Source: Kitasatospora terrestris (GTDB taxonomy: Bacteria > Actinomycetota > Actinomycetes > Streptomycetales > Streptomycetaceae). From it: a stretch of 64,000 nucleotides of DNA. The DNA lies in the NCBI RefSeq assembly GCF_039542905.1, contig NZ_BAABIS010000001.1:6758001-6822000 (forward strand), written 5' to 3'. A program made the translations under genes and the position numbers. Under the pieces are notes generated by a model. That model saw only the letters and a program-made list of their open reading frames with translations. It was not told the origin of the DNA and searched no databases. Positions 22,237-30,652 of this stretch are shown one piece after another (position 1 is the first letter of the stretch; the number at the start of each line of letters is the position of its first letter).

Positions 22237-24264
22237 TCAGGAGGCGTGCTCGTACCGGCTCGCGAGGTTGGCCGGCATGGGGGCGTGGCGGACGTAGCTG
22301 CGGGTGAACTCGGCGGTGCCGTGGGCCAGCGACCGCAGGTCGACGGGGTAGTGGGTCAGTTCGAGCTCGGGGACCTCGGCGCGGACCAGGCTGAGGCCGG
22401 GGCCGCCGGTCTCGGTGCCCAGGACGTGGCCGCGGCGGGCCGAGAGGTCGCCGAGGACGGCGCCCTGGTACTCGTCGGGGAGCAGCACCCGGACCTCGTC
22501 GACCGGCTCCAGGAGCTCGACCTTGGCGTGGGCGGCGGCCTCGCGCAGGGCGAGGGCGCCGGCCGTCTGGAAGGCGGCGTCGGAGGAGTCGACCGAGTGC
22601 GCCTTGCCGTCGGTCAGGGTGACCCGGACGTCGGTCATCGGGTGGCCGTGGATGCCGTGGGCGAGCTGGGCGCGGACGCCCTTCTCGACCGACGGGATGA
22701 AGTTGCGCGGGACGGAGCCGCCGACCACCTTGTCGACGAACTCGAAGCCGCCGCCGGGCAGCGGCTCCACGGTCAGGTCGCAGATCGCGAACTGGCCGTG
22801 CCCGCCGGACTGCTTGACGTGCCGGCCGTGGCCGCTGGCCGGGCCGCCGAAGGTCTCGCGGAGCGCGACCTCGTACGGCACCGTGTCGACGTGGACGCCG
22901 TGCCGGCCGCGCAGCCGGTCGAGGACGACCGCCCGGTGGGCCTCGCCGGTGCACCACAGGACGAGCTGGTGGGTCTCGGGGTTCTGCTCGACGCGCAGCG
23001 CCGGGTCCTGGGCGGCGAGCTTGGCGAGCGCCTGGGAGAGCTTGTCCTCGTCGGCCTTGGAGTGGGCCTCGACGGCGATCGGCAGCAGCGGTTCGGGCAG
23101 CGGCCAGGGCGGCAGCACGGTGGCGTCGGAGGCGAGGGTGTCGCCGGTGCGGGCGCCGAGCAGCTTGGCGGCGCAGGCGAGGTCGCCGGCCGTGGCGTCC
23201 GGTACGGGGCGCTGCTGCTTGCCGAACGGGCAGGTGAGCGCGGTGATCTTCTCGTCGGGCCGGCCGGGGAGGTGGAGGGTGGTGTCGGGCCGCAGGGTCC
23301 CGGAGAAGACCCGCAGCAGGCTGAGCCGGCCGACGTAGGGGTCCTCGCCGGTGTGCACGACCTGGGCGGCGAGCGGCCCGTCGGGGTCGCAGGCGGGCAG
23401 GTCGTCGGCGCGGTCGAGCGGGGAGGGGAAGGCGGCGGCGATCAGGTCGAGCAGTTCGGCGCAGCCGCCCGCCTCGGGGGCGGGGGAGGCGGCCAGGACG
23501 GGGTGCAGGGTGCCCTGGAGGAACTCCCGGCGGACGGCGGCGGTGAGGGCGGCGGTGTCCAGCTCCTCGCCCTCCAGGTAGCGCTCCAGGAGGGTGTCGT
23601 CCTCGCCGGCGATCGCCTCGACCAGGGCGGTGCGCTCCTCGGTGAGGTCGCCCGGGTCCTGCGGATCGCCGCGGCGCAGGCCGGTCAGCAGCTCGGTGGA
23701 CCCGTGCAGGTGGCCCTCGCGCAGGTCCCAGTGGTGCAGCGGCCGGACGGTGTCGGGGTGGCCGTCGCCGAGGGCGTCCTGGAGCACCAGCAGGGTCTCG
23801 TCGAGCCGGACCCGGGCGGTGTTGAGGTGGGTGAGCACGACGGCCCGCGGGATGCCCGCGGCCGCGCACTCGCGCCAGAGCGCCAGGACCGGCCGGGAGA
23901 CCTCGTCGGTGGCGCTGTGGACGAGGACGGCGGCCTCGGCGGCGCGCAGCGCGGCCCGGAGCTCGCCGGTGAAGTCGGCGTAGCCGGGCGCGTCCAGCAG
24001 ATTGATCTTGGTGTCCTGCCAGGCCAGCGGGAGGAGCGAGAGCTGCACCGAGCGCTGCTGCTGGTGCTCGATCTCCTCGTGGTCGGCGACGGTGCTGCCC
24101 TCCGGGACGCTGCCGGCCCGGGTGAGGGCGCCGGCGGTGAGGGCGAGGGCCTCGGCGAGGGTGGTCTTTCCGGCTCCGCTGGCTCCGACCAGCACCACGT
24201 TGCGGAGCCGGTCGGGTCGTTCGACGGTCGGTGCGGGGGCGTGCGTGGCTGAACGGTCAGGCAT
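22237..24264 (-). CDS. Elongation factor G-like GTPase (EF-G2 type)
   Basis: This 675-residue protein has the five-domain plan of EF-G: GTPase domain (G1 GASGAGKTT at 27-35, G3 DAPGYADF), domain II (about 290-370), III, IV (GGHGQFAICDLTVEPLPGGGF) and V (DEVRVLLPDEYQGAVLGDLSARRG). It is shorter than housekeeping EF-G (about 700). The G4 motif that gives guanine specificity, normally NKxD, reads THLN (in VVLTHLNTARV), so nucleotide binding may be altered. Paralogues of this class (FusA2 of mycobacteria) are not the main translocase and may serve special ribosome states. The ATG at 24264 is taken as the start. Confidence 0.88.
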   Translation of the reverse strand: MPDRSATHAPAPTVERPDRLRNVVLVGASGAGKTTLAEALALTAGALTRAGSVPEGSTVADHEEIEHQQQRSVQLSLLPLAWQDTKINLLDAPGYADFTGELRAALRAAEAAVLVHSATDEVSRPVLALWRECAAAGIPRAVVLTHLNTARVRLDETLLVLQDALGDGHPDTVRPLHHWDLREGHLHGSTELLTGLRRGDPQDPGDLTEERTALVEAIAGEDDTLLERYLEGEELDTAALTAAVRREFLQGTLHPVLAASPAPEAGGCAELLDLIAAAFPSPLDRADDLPACDPDGPLAAQVVHTGEDPYVGRLSLLRVFSGTLRPDTTLHLPGRPDEKITALTCPFGKQQRPVPDATAGDLACAAKLLGARTGDTLASDATVLPPWPLPEPLLPIAVEAHSKADEDKLSQALAKLAAQDPALRVEQNPETHQLVLWCTGEAHRAVVLDRLRGRHGVHVDTVPYEVALRETFGGPASGHGRHVKQSGGHGQFAICDLTVEPLPGGGFEFVDKVVGGSVPRNFIPSVEKGVRAQLAHGIHGHPMTDVRVTLTDGKAHSVDSSDAAFQTAGALALREAAAHAKVELLEPVDEVRVLLPDEYQGAVLGDLSARRGHVLGTETGGPGLSLVRAEVPELELTHYPVDLRSLAHGTAEFTRSYVRHAPMPANLASRYEHAS

Positions 24265-24410
24265 GGCTGACCTCCGAGGGGGCGTGGGGCGGCAGAGCTC
24301 GCGATCAGCGTGGATACCATTGTCCAGCCGGGCGGGCCGATCCGCTCGGCCGCCCGCCGGCCGCCGTGGCCCGGGTGGAGACCGGTGAGATCGGAGCGGA
24401 CCGGAAGGCC

Positions 24411-25076
24411 ATGCTCAACAAGTACGCGCGTGCCTTCTTCACACGTGTCCTGACGCCGTTCGCCGCGCTGCTGCTGCGCTGGGGAGTGAGCCCGGACGCG
24501 GTGACGCTGATCGGTACGGCCGGCTCGGTCGCCGGTGCGCTGGTGTTCTTCCCGCGCGGGGAGTTCTTCTGGGGCACCATCACGATCACCCTGTTCATCT
24601 TCTCCGACCTGGTCGACGGCAACATGGCCCGCCAGGCCGGGCGTTCCAGCAAGTGGGGCGCGTTCCTGGACTCGACGCTGGACCGGGTCGCCGACGCGGC
24701 GATCTTCGGCGGCCTGGCCATGTGGTACGCGGGCAAGGGCGCCAACGAGCTGCTCTGCGCGGTGGCGATCTTCTGCCTGGCCAGCGGCCAGGTGGTGTCG
24801 TACACCAAGGCGCGCGGCGAGTCGCTGGGCTTCCCGGTGAACGTCAACGGGGTGGTCGAGCGGGCCGAGCGGCTGGTGATCAGCCTGGTCGCGGCGGGCG
24901 TCGCGGGCCTGGCGACCTTCGGCGTGCCGTACGTGGAGTGGCTGCTGCCGTTCGCCCTGTGGGTGGTTGCGGCGGGCAGCCTGGTGACCGTGTTGCAGCG
25001 GATGCTGACCGTGCGCCGCGAGTCCTTCGAGCTGGAGGGCGCGGCGGCCGTGGCGGAGGGGGCGGGTCAGGAGTGA
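24411..25076 (+). CDS. pgsA: Phosphatidylinositol phosphate synthase (CDP-alcohol phosphatidyltransferase)
   Basis: This 221-residue membrane enzyme carries the complete CDP-alcohol phosphotransferase motif: DLVDGNMAR followed by GAFLDSTLDRVAD, with all four metal-binding Asp. In actinobacteria the enzyme at this locus joins CDP-diacylglycerol to inositol 1-phosphate to give phosphatidylinositol phosphate, the base of PI mannosides. About six transmembrane helices are predicted. ATG 24411 (MLNKYARAFFTRVLTPF) is the conserved start; a GTG 15 codons upstream is possible. Its stop overlaps the GTG of patA by two bases, so the genes are translationally coupled. Confidence 0.94.
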   Translation: MLNKYARAFFTRVLTPFAALLLRWGVSPDAVTLIGTAGSVAGALVFFPRGEFFWGTITITLFIFSDLVDGNMARQAGRSSKWGAFLDSTLDRVADAAIFGGLAMWYAGKGANELLCAVAIFCLASGQVVSYTKARGESLGFPVNVNGVVERAERLVISLVAAGVAGLATFGVPYVEWLLPFALWVVAAGSLVTVLQRMLTVRRESFELEGAAAVAEGAGQE

Positions 25077-25978
25077 GGGAACGGCTGGTCGACGGGGCGT
25101 ACGCGGCGGGCTGGGCCGGGCTGAGGCACCTGCCCGAGCCGGTCGCCCGCGGCCTGTTCAACGCGATCGCGGACACCGCCTGGCGCAAGCGGGGCAAGGG
25201 CGTGCTGCGGCTGGAGGCCAACCTGGCCCGCGTCCACCCGGACGCCGGCCCGGCGCGGCTGCGCGAACTGTCCCGGGCCGGCATGCGGTCCTACCTGCGG
25301 TACTGGATGGAGTCCTTCCGGCTGCCGACCTGGAGCCTGGAGCGGATCGCCGGCGCGATGACCGTCAAGGGCATGGAGCAGCTGAACGAGGCCATGGCGG
25401 CCGGGCGCGGCGCGATCCTCGCGCTGCCGCACATGGGCAACTGGGACCTGGCCGGGGCGTGGATCGCCTCGGCGGGCGGGTACCCGTTCACCACCGTCGC
25501 CGAGCGGCTCAAGCCGGAGTCGTTGTTCGACCGGTTCGTGGCCTACCGCGAGAGCCTCGGCATGGAGGTGCTGGCGCTGACCGGCTCCGACCTGTCGGTG
25601 ATCGGCACCCTGGCGCGGCGGCTGCGCGACGGCAAGCTGGTCTGCCTGGTCGGTGACCGCGACCTGTCGGAGGCCGGCGTCCAGGTGGACTTCTTCGGCG
25701 AGCCGACCCGGATGCCGGCCGGCCCGGCGGCGCTGGCGCTGCGCACCGGCGCCGCGCTGTTCCCCGTGACGCTCTGGTACGACGGCCCGTACATGCGCGC
25801 CGAGATCCACCCCGAGGTCGTCCCCTCCGGCGAGGGCGACCGGCGGGAGCGGAGCGCCGCGATGACCCAGGCGATGGCCGACGTGTGGGCGGAGGGGATC
25901 CGCGAGCACTCCGTGGACTGGCACATGCTGCAGAAGCTGTGGCTGGCGGACCTGACGCCGAGGGGGACCGGGAAGTGA
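25073..25978 (+). CDS. patA: Phosphatidylinositol mannoside acyltransferase (PatA-like)
   Basis: This 301-residue member of the LpxL/HtrB lysophospholipid acyltransferase family has the HX4D catalytic motif in LPHMGNWDLAGAW (residues about 122-134). It is expected to acylate the mannose of PI monomannoside on the inner face of the membrane. VGDRDLSEAGVQVDFFGEPTRMPAGPAALALRTGA is written here only in part as family evidence: GDRDL and FFGEPTRMPAGPA match the substrate-binding region. It starts with a GTG that overlaps the pgsA stop, and its own stop overlaps the start of pimA. The three-gene set pgsA-patA-pimA is the standard actinobacterial PIM operon. Confidence 0.93.
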   Translation: MRERLVDGAYAAGWAGLRHLPEPVARGLFNAIADTAWRKRGKGVLRLEANLARVHPDAGPARLRELSRAGMRSYLRYWMESFRLPTWSLERIAGAMTVKGMEQLNEAMAAGRGAILALPHMGNWDLAGAWIASAGGYPFTTVAERLKPESLFDRFVAYRESLGMEVLALTGSDLSVIGTLARRLRDGKLVCLVGDRDLSEAGVQVDFFGEPTRMPAGPAALALRTGAALFPVTLWYDGPYMRAEIHPEVVPSGEGDRRERSAAMTQAMADVWAEGIREHSVDWHMLQKLWLADLTPRGTGK

Positions 25979-27147
25979 AGATCGGCATCGTCTGCCCGTA
26001 CGACTGGGACGTCCCCGGCGGCGTGCAGTTCCACATCCGGGACCTCGCCGAGCACCTGATCCGGCTCGGGCACGAGGTGTCGGTGCTGGCCCCCGCCGAG
26101 GACGACGAGGCGCTGCCGCCGTACGTGGTCTCCGCCGGGCGGGCCGTCGCCGTGCCCTACAACGGCTCCGTCGCCCGGCTCAGCTTCGGCTTCCTGTCGG
26201 CGGCCCGGGTGCGGCGCTGGCTGCACGACGGCCGGTTCGACATCCTGCACGTCCACGAGCCGGCCTCGCCGAGCCTGTCGATGCTGGCCGCCTGGTCGGC
26301 GAACGGGCCGATGGTGGGCACCTTCCACACCTCGAACCCGCGCTCCCGGGCGATGATCGCGGCCTCGCCGATCCTCCAGCCGAGCCTGGAGAAGATGAGC
26401 GCCCGGATCGCGGTCAGCGAGTACGCCCGGCGCACCCTGGTCGAGCACCTGGGCGGCGACGCGGTGGTCATCCCCAACGGCGTCGACGTGCGGTTCTTCG
26501 CCGACGCCGAGCCCGAGCCGGCCTGGCAGGGCCGCGCGCTGGACGGCGGCGCCGGAACGATCGGCTTCATCGGCCGGATCAACGAGCCCCGCAAGGGACT
26601 GCCGACGCTGCTCGCCGCACTGCCGCGGATCCTCGCCGAGCGGCCCGGGGTGCGGCTGCTGGTCGCCGGCAAGGGCGACGAGGCGGAGGCCGTGGCCGGC
26701 CTGGCGCCCGAGGTGCGGGCGCAGGTCGAGTTCCTCGGGATGGTCACCGACGAGGAGAAGGCCAGGCTGCTGCGCAGCGTCGACCTGTACGTGGCGCCCA
26801 ACACCGGGGGCGAGAGCTTCGGCATCATCCTGGTCGAGGCGATGTCGGCGGGCGCCCCGGTGCTGGCCAGCGACCTGGACGCGTTCCGGCAGGTGCTGGA
26901 CGGCGGCTCGGCGGGCGAGCTGTTCCCGATCGAGGACGCGGACGCGCTGGCGGACGCGGCGGTGAAGCTGCTCGGCAACCCGCAGCGGCTGCGCGAGCTG
27001 CGCGAGGCCGCCTCCCGGCACGTGCGCCGCTTCGACTGGGAGACGGTCGGCGCCGAGGTGCTCTCGGTCTACGAGACGGTCACCGACGGCCGCCCGCCGG
27101 TCGCCGACGTCGAGCCCACCGGCTGGCGGGCCCGCCTCAAGGGCTGA
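25975..27147 (+). CDS. pimA: Phosphatidylinositol alpha-mannosyltransferase PimA
   Basis: This 390-residue GT-B glycosyltransferase of family GT4 uses GDP-mannose to add the first mannose to phosphatidylinositol. The N-terminus (MKIGIVCPYDWDVPGGVQFH) has the glycine-rich acceptor loop, and the C-terminal half has IGFIGRINEPRKGLPTLLAA and the EX7E nucleotide-sugar motif GGESFGIILVEAM. Length is normal. GTG 25975 overlaps the patA stop. It is the last gene of the coupled pgsA-patA-pimA operon; the next gene is convergent 16 bp downstream. Confidence 0.95.
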   Translation: MKIGIVCPYDWDVPGGVQFHIRDLAEHLIRLGHEVSVLAPAEDDEALPPYVVSAGRAVAVPYNGSVARLSFGFLSAARVRRWLHDGRFDILHVHEPASPSLSMLAAWSANGPMVGTFHTSNPRSRAMIAASPILQPSLEKMSARIAVSEYARRTLVEHLGGDAVVIPNGVDVRFFADAEPEPAWQGRALDGGAGTIGFIGRINEPRKGLPTLLAALPRILAERPGVRLLVAGKGDEAEAVAGLAPEVRAQVEFLGMVTDEEKARLLRSVDLYVAPNTGGESFGIILVEAMSAGAPVLASDLDAFRQVLDGGSAGELFPIEDADALADAAVKLLGNPQRLRELREAASRHVRRFDWETVGAEVLSVYETVTDGRPPVADVEPTGWRARLKG

Positions 27148-27163
27148 TCCGCTCCGCGGGCGG

Positions 27164-28021
27164 TCAGGCCGGGCGCGGGCGGAAGGTGCCGCCGTAGGCC
27201 GGGAGTTCGATCCTGTGGCCGTAGCGGTCGAGCTGCGCCCAGGGACGGTTGATCCCGGCGCTGCCGTAGGTGCGGACCCGGCTCACGGCGTCCAGGTCGA
27301 GCACGTCCACCAGGATCTCCTCCCCGGTGCCGGCCTGCTGGCGGACGATGCCCTCGGGGTCGACGATCGCGCTCTGGCCGACGCCGGCCGGGTCGGCGGC
27401 GTTGAGGTTGACCACGTAGAGCTGGTTGGTCCAGGCGTTGGCGCGGGCGCAGACCAGCTCCATCTCGCGGTCGCGGGTGGTGGTCAGGGTCGGCTGGATC
27501 ATGACCTCGGCGCCGAGCCAGCCGAGCTGCCGGGCGGTCTCCGGGAACGAGCCGTCGTAGCAGACGGCGAGCCCGGCCCGGCCGATCCCGGGAAGGTCGA
27601 AGACGGTGAACCCGGTGCCGGGCTCGGTGGTCTCGTACGGCTGCCAGGGGAACACCTTGCGGTACGCGGCGGCGATCTCGCCCTCCGGGGAGACCGCGAC
27701 GGCGGTGTTGTGGATCAGGCCTTCGGCGGTGCGCTCGTACAGGCTGCCGGGGACCAGCCACAGCCCGGTCTCCCGGGCGAGCGCGCAGATCCGATCGGTG
27801 AGCGGGCCGGGGATGCTGACGGCGGCCTCGGCCGCCCACGCGGCGCGGGCCTGGAGCAGCGGTGCCTCGGCGGCGAGCATCAGCTCGGGGACGACCACCA
27901 GCTGGACGTGCGGGAAGGTGTCCCGGGTGGCCCGGACCCGGTCGGCGAAGCGCTGCCAGGTGGCCTCCAGGTCGTACGGGACGGGGGTGGTCTGCAGGGC
28001 GGCGACGGCGAGGGTGCGCAT
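27164..28021 (-). CDS. Carbon-nitrogen hydrolase (nitrilase superfamily)
   Basis: This 285-residue protein has the alpha-beta-beta-alpha nitrilase fold with the catalytic triad visible: Glu in VVPELML (about 46), Lys in YRKVFPWQPYE (about 123) and Cys in LAVCYDGSFPE (about 157). It hydrolyses a C-N bond in an amide, carbamoyl compound or nitrile; the substrate is not predictable. Its start lies 5 bp after the stop of the upstream permease gene, so permease and hydrolase form an operon. Uptake of an amine- or amide-bearing compound followed by hydrolysis is a reasonable inference. GAGGA precedes the ATG. Confidence 0.9.
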   Translation of the reverse strand: MRTLAVAALQTTPVPYDLEATWQRFADRVRATRDTFPHVQLVVVPELMLAAEAPLLQARAAWAAEAAVSIPGPLTDRICALARETGLWLVPGSLYERTAEGLIHNTAVAVSPEGEIAAAYRKVFPWQPYETTEPGTGFTVFDLPGIGRAGLAVCYDGSFPETARQLGWLGAEVMIQPTLTTTRDREMELVCARANAWTNQLYVVNLNAADPAGVGQSAIVDPEGIVRQQAGTGEEILVDVLDLDAVSRVRTYGSAGINRPWAQLDRYGHRIELPAYGGTFRPRPA

Positions 28022-28026
28022 CGGGA

Positions 28027-29532
28027 TCAGTCCTCCGGGGCGGGGTCGGTGACGGGGGCGGCGACGACGGCGGTGCGGCCGTCGCGGAAGAAGCGGGGGA
28101 AGCGGAGGCGGGCCGCGGCGGCGGCGAGGGCGCCGAGCACGATCGAGCCGATGCCGAGCAGGAACACGCCGCCGACACCGCCGACCGAGGTGGTGCCGTA
28201 GCCGGGGTCGTAGGTGTCGGCCGCGGTCCGGACGAAGGCGGCGATCATCATCAGGCCGCCCGCCAGCGGCAGGACGCCGCAGAGCAGCAGGTCGCGGGCG
28301 GAGCGGTGGAGCCGCCGCCGGAAGTACCAGGCGCAGGCCAGGCCGGTGACGCCGTAGTAGAAGGCGATCAGCAGGCCGATCGAGAGGACGGCGTCGCCGA
28401 GGAAGTCGGCGGACACCGCCGTGAGTACGGTCAGCAGCACGGCGGCGAGCACCCCGAAGACGGCCGTCCCGAAGGCCGGGGTGCCGTGCCGGGGGTGGAT
28501 CCGGGCGAAGCGGGCGGGCAGCGCCCCGTGTCCGGCCATCGACAGGGTGGCCCGGGAGCTGCCGACCAGGCAGGTGAGCAGTGCCGCGACGGCGGAGACG
28601 CAGACCGCGAGCCGGACGACCTCGGCCGCCGCGCCGCCGAGGACGGAGGGCGCCAGTCCGGCGAGCACGTCCGCGGCGTTGTCCGGATTGCCGAGGCCGA
28701 GGCCCGCGGTTCCGGTGCCCGCGTAGGAAATGGCCGCGAAGGCGGTGAAGAGGTAGGTGGCGAGCAGCACCAGGGTGGAGATCACGGCGGCCCGGCCGGG
28801 GGTGCGGGCGCTGTCCCGGGTCTCCTCGTTGGCGGTGATCAGGGCGTCCCAGCCCCAGTAGATGTACAGGCAGAGCACGACCGCCTCGGCGAACGGGCCG
28901 AAGCCGTCGAAGCCGCGCGGGTCGAGCCAGGAGAGCGAGGGCGCGGCGGCACCGTCGGCGCCGAGGGCGGCGACCCCGAAGGCGGCCAGGGCCAGCAGTT
29001 GGAGGCCCAGCAGCGCGTACTGCACCGCGGCGGCGAGCTGGAGCCCGCGCCGGGCCAGCAGGGTCGCGCCGGCCAGCAGCAGGACCGCCGTCACGGTGAC
29101 GGCGAGCGGGCTGTCGGCGAGCGGGCCTGCGCCGACCAGGTCGAGCAGGTGGGCCGCGCCGACCTGGGCCAGGGCGGTCATGGCGAGCACGGTGGCGAAC
29201 TGGACCACCCAGCCGCCGGACACCCAGCCGGCGAACGGCCCGAAGACCCGGGTGGTCCACACGAACGTGGTGCCGCAGTCCGGCATCTCCCGGTTGAGCT
29301 CCCGGAAGGCGAAGGCGGTGAGCAGGATCGGGACGAAGCCCAGCAGCAGGGCCGAGGGAGCGGTGGTGCCCGACACCACGGTGACGAGGCCCAGCGTCAC
29401 GGCGATCGAGTACGTCGGGGCGACCGACGACAGGCCGAGGGCGACGGCGCCGAGCAGGCCCACGGAGTCGCGCCGCAGTCCCTTGCCGCCGGTGCCTGTG
29501 GGTGGGTCGTCGAGTCTCGTGCCGATGGTCAT
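28027..29532 (-). CDS. APC-family amino acid/amine permease
   Basis: This 501-residue integral membrane protein of the amino acid-polyamine-organocation family has about 12-14 predicted helices. The first unwound helix holds the substrate-binding glycine motif region (LLGAVALGLSSVAPTYSIA), followed by REMPDCGTTFVWTTRVFGP, typical of family members. ATG 29532 has CCGGAG a few bases upstream. It is the first gene of a two-gene operon with the nitrilase-family hydrolase. The TTTCTTAAA-N6-TTTAAGAAA palindrome lies 26 bp upstream of its start, well placed for repression by the divergent TetR regulator. Confidence 0.9.
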   Translation of the reverse strand: MTIGTRLDDPPTGTGGKGLRRDSVGLLGAVALGLSSVAPTYSIAVTLGLVTVVSGTTAPSALLLGFVPILLTAFAFRELNREMPDCGTTFVWTTRVFGPFAGWVSGGWVVQFATVLAMTALAQVGAAHLLDLVGAGPLADSPLAVTVTAVLLLAGATLLARRGLQLAAAVQYALLGLQLLALAAFGVAALGADGAAAPSLSWLDPRGFDGFGPFAEAVVLCLYIYWGWDALITANEETRDSARTPGRAAVISTLVLLATYLFTAFAAISYAGTGTAGLGLGNPDNAADVLAGLAPSVLGGAAAEVVRLAVCVSAVAALLTCLVGSSRATLSMAGHGALPARFARIHPRHGTPAFGTAVFGVLAAVLLTVLTAVSADFLGDAVLSIGLLIAFYYGVTGLACAWYFRRRLHRSARDLLLCGVLPLAGGLMMIAAFVRTAADTYDPGYGTTSVGGVGGVFLLGIGSIVLGALAAAAARLRFPRFFRDGRTAVVAAPVTDPAPED

Positions 29533-29557
29533 GGGGTGCTCCGGAGGTAGCAGGCAA

Positions 29558-29581
29558 TTTCTTAAACGCTGATTTAAGAAA
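29558..29581. promoter_or_regulatory. AT-rich operator palindrome between permease and TetR genes
   Basis: A perfect nine-bp inverted repeat, TTTCTTAAA and its complement around CGCTGA, stands in DNA otherwise above 70% G+C. The length and symmetry suit a TetR-family dimer. It lies closer to the permease start than to the tetR start. Confidence 0.7.
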
Positions 29582-29650
29582 AGGTCCTCCTGGGCGTCAA
29601 GAGCTGCTGGGGTATCGTTACGGTCAAGTTCAGCCGGACGGAGGTCGCCG

Positions 29651-30256
29651 ATGGGCAGGCGCAAGGATCAGGAGGGCCGACGGGCCGCGCTCGGCGAGGC
29701 GGCGCAGCGCGCCCTGCTGCGGCGCGGCCTGGAGGGCCTGCGGCTGAAGGACGTCGCCGAGGAGGCCGGGATCACGCCCGCCGCGGTGCTGTACTACTAC
29801 GGCGACCTCGACGAGCTGATGTACGAGACCTTCCAGCAGGCGATCGAGCGCTTCTGCCGGGCCCGCGAGGCGGCCGTCGAGGCGCTGCCGGACGCCCGGG
29901 AGCGGCTGCGGGTCTGCGTGGACTCGGGCGTCGCCACCGGGCCGGACGACCTGCTGCCCCGACTGCTCTTCGAGTACTGGCCGCGCAGCCTGCGCGACCC
30001 GAAGGCGGCCGCGCTGGACAGTGCGCTCACCGAACGGCAGGTCGCGGTCTACTACGGGGTGCTGGTGCTCGGCCAGGCCCAGGGCCACTTCGCGCTCGCC
30101 GAGTCGCCCCGGCTGCTCGCCGCGAGCCTGGTGGCGATGGAGGACGGCTTCCAGATGGAGATCCTGGCGGGCCGCCGCACCCGGGAGGACGTGATCGGGG
30201 CGCTGCACGCCTTCCTGCGGGCGACCACCGGCCACGACCCCGCGACCGCCCCGTAG
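29651..30256 (+). CDS. TetR-family transcriptional regulator
   Basis: This 201-residue protein has an N-terminal TetR helix-turn-helix (about 13-58, with GLEGLRLKDVAEEAGITPAA then LYYYGDLDELMYETF) and an all-helical C-terminal ligand and dimer domain containing the family-like MEDGFQMEILAGR. GGAGGT lies six bases before the ATG. It is divergent from the permease-hydrolase operon, and the 24-bp palindrome between them is the likely operator. The inducer is unknown; the transported compound or its hydrolysis product is the natural guess. Confidence 0.92.
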   Translation: MGRRKDQEGRRAALGEAAQRALLRRGLEGLRLKDVAEEAGITPAAVLYYYGDLDELMYETFQQAIERFCRAREAAVEALPDARERLRVCVDSGVATGPDDLLPRLLFEYWPRSLRDPKAAALDSALTERQVAVYYGVLVLGQAQGHFALAESPRLLAASLVAMEDGFQMEILAGRRTREDVIGALHAFLRATTGHDPATAP

Positions 30257-30266
30257 GGTGGGGCCC

Positions 30267-30629
30267 ATGCCTCAGATCTCCGTTGACTACTCCGAGCGGC
30301 TCGCCGACTCCTTCGACCGGCGGGCCTTCGGGCTCGCGCTGAACCGGCTCGCGGTGGAGCTGATCGACGCCAGGCCCGAGAGCTGCAAGGTGCGCTTCCG
30401 GCGGGTGGAGGAGCCGGTGGTGGGGGTGGACGCCGACACGTACGCGCTGGTCTTCGTGCAGTTCCAGATCTTCCCCGGCCGGTCGCCCGAGGCGAAGGCG
30501 GCGCTGAGCGAGGCGGTGCTCGCCGAGCTGCCGGCGCACCTGGGCGACCGGTCGGCGCCGGTTGACGCGGCCGTGGACATCAAGGACATCGACCGCGACT
30601 GCTACCGCGGCACGGTCCTGGCGCCCTGA
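30267..30629 (+). CDS. 5-carboxymethyl-2-hydroxymuconate isomerase-like protein (tautomerase fold)
   Basis: This 120-residue protein resembles the CHMI family of the tautomerase superfamily. It starts MPQISVDYSERL, and after removal of Met the N-terminal Pro would be the catalytic base. FVQFQIFPGRSPEAKAALSEAV matches the helix and subunit region (shown in part as QIFPGRSPEAKAAL). No homoprotocatechuate pathway genes are near, so the natural substrate is unclear. ATG 30267 is ten bases after the tetR stop, suggesting shared transcription. GGGTGGGG serves as a weak ribosome binding site. Confidence 0.78.
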   Translation: MPQISVDYSERLADSFDRRAFGLALNRLAVELIDARPESCKVRFRRVEEPVVGVDADTYALVFVQFQIFPGRSPEAKAALSEAVLAELPAHLGDRSAPVDAAVDIKDIDRDCYRGTVLAP

Positions 30630-30652
30630 GCGACCCGGTACCGTAACGCCCC

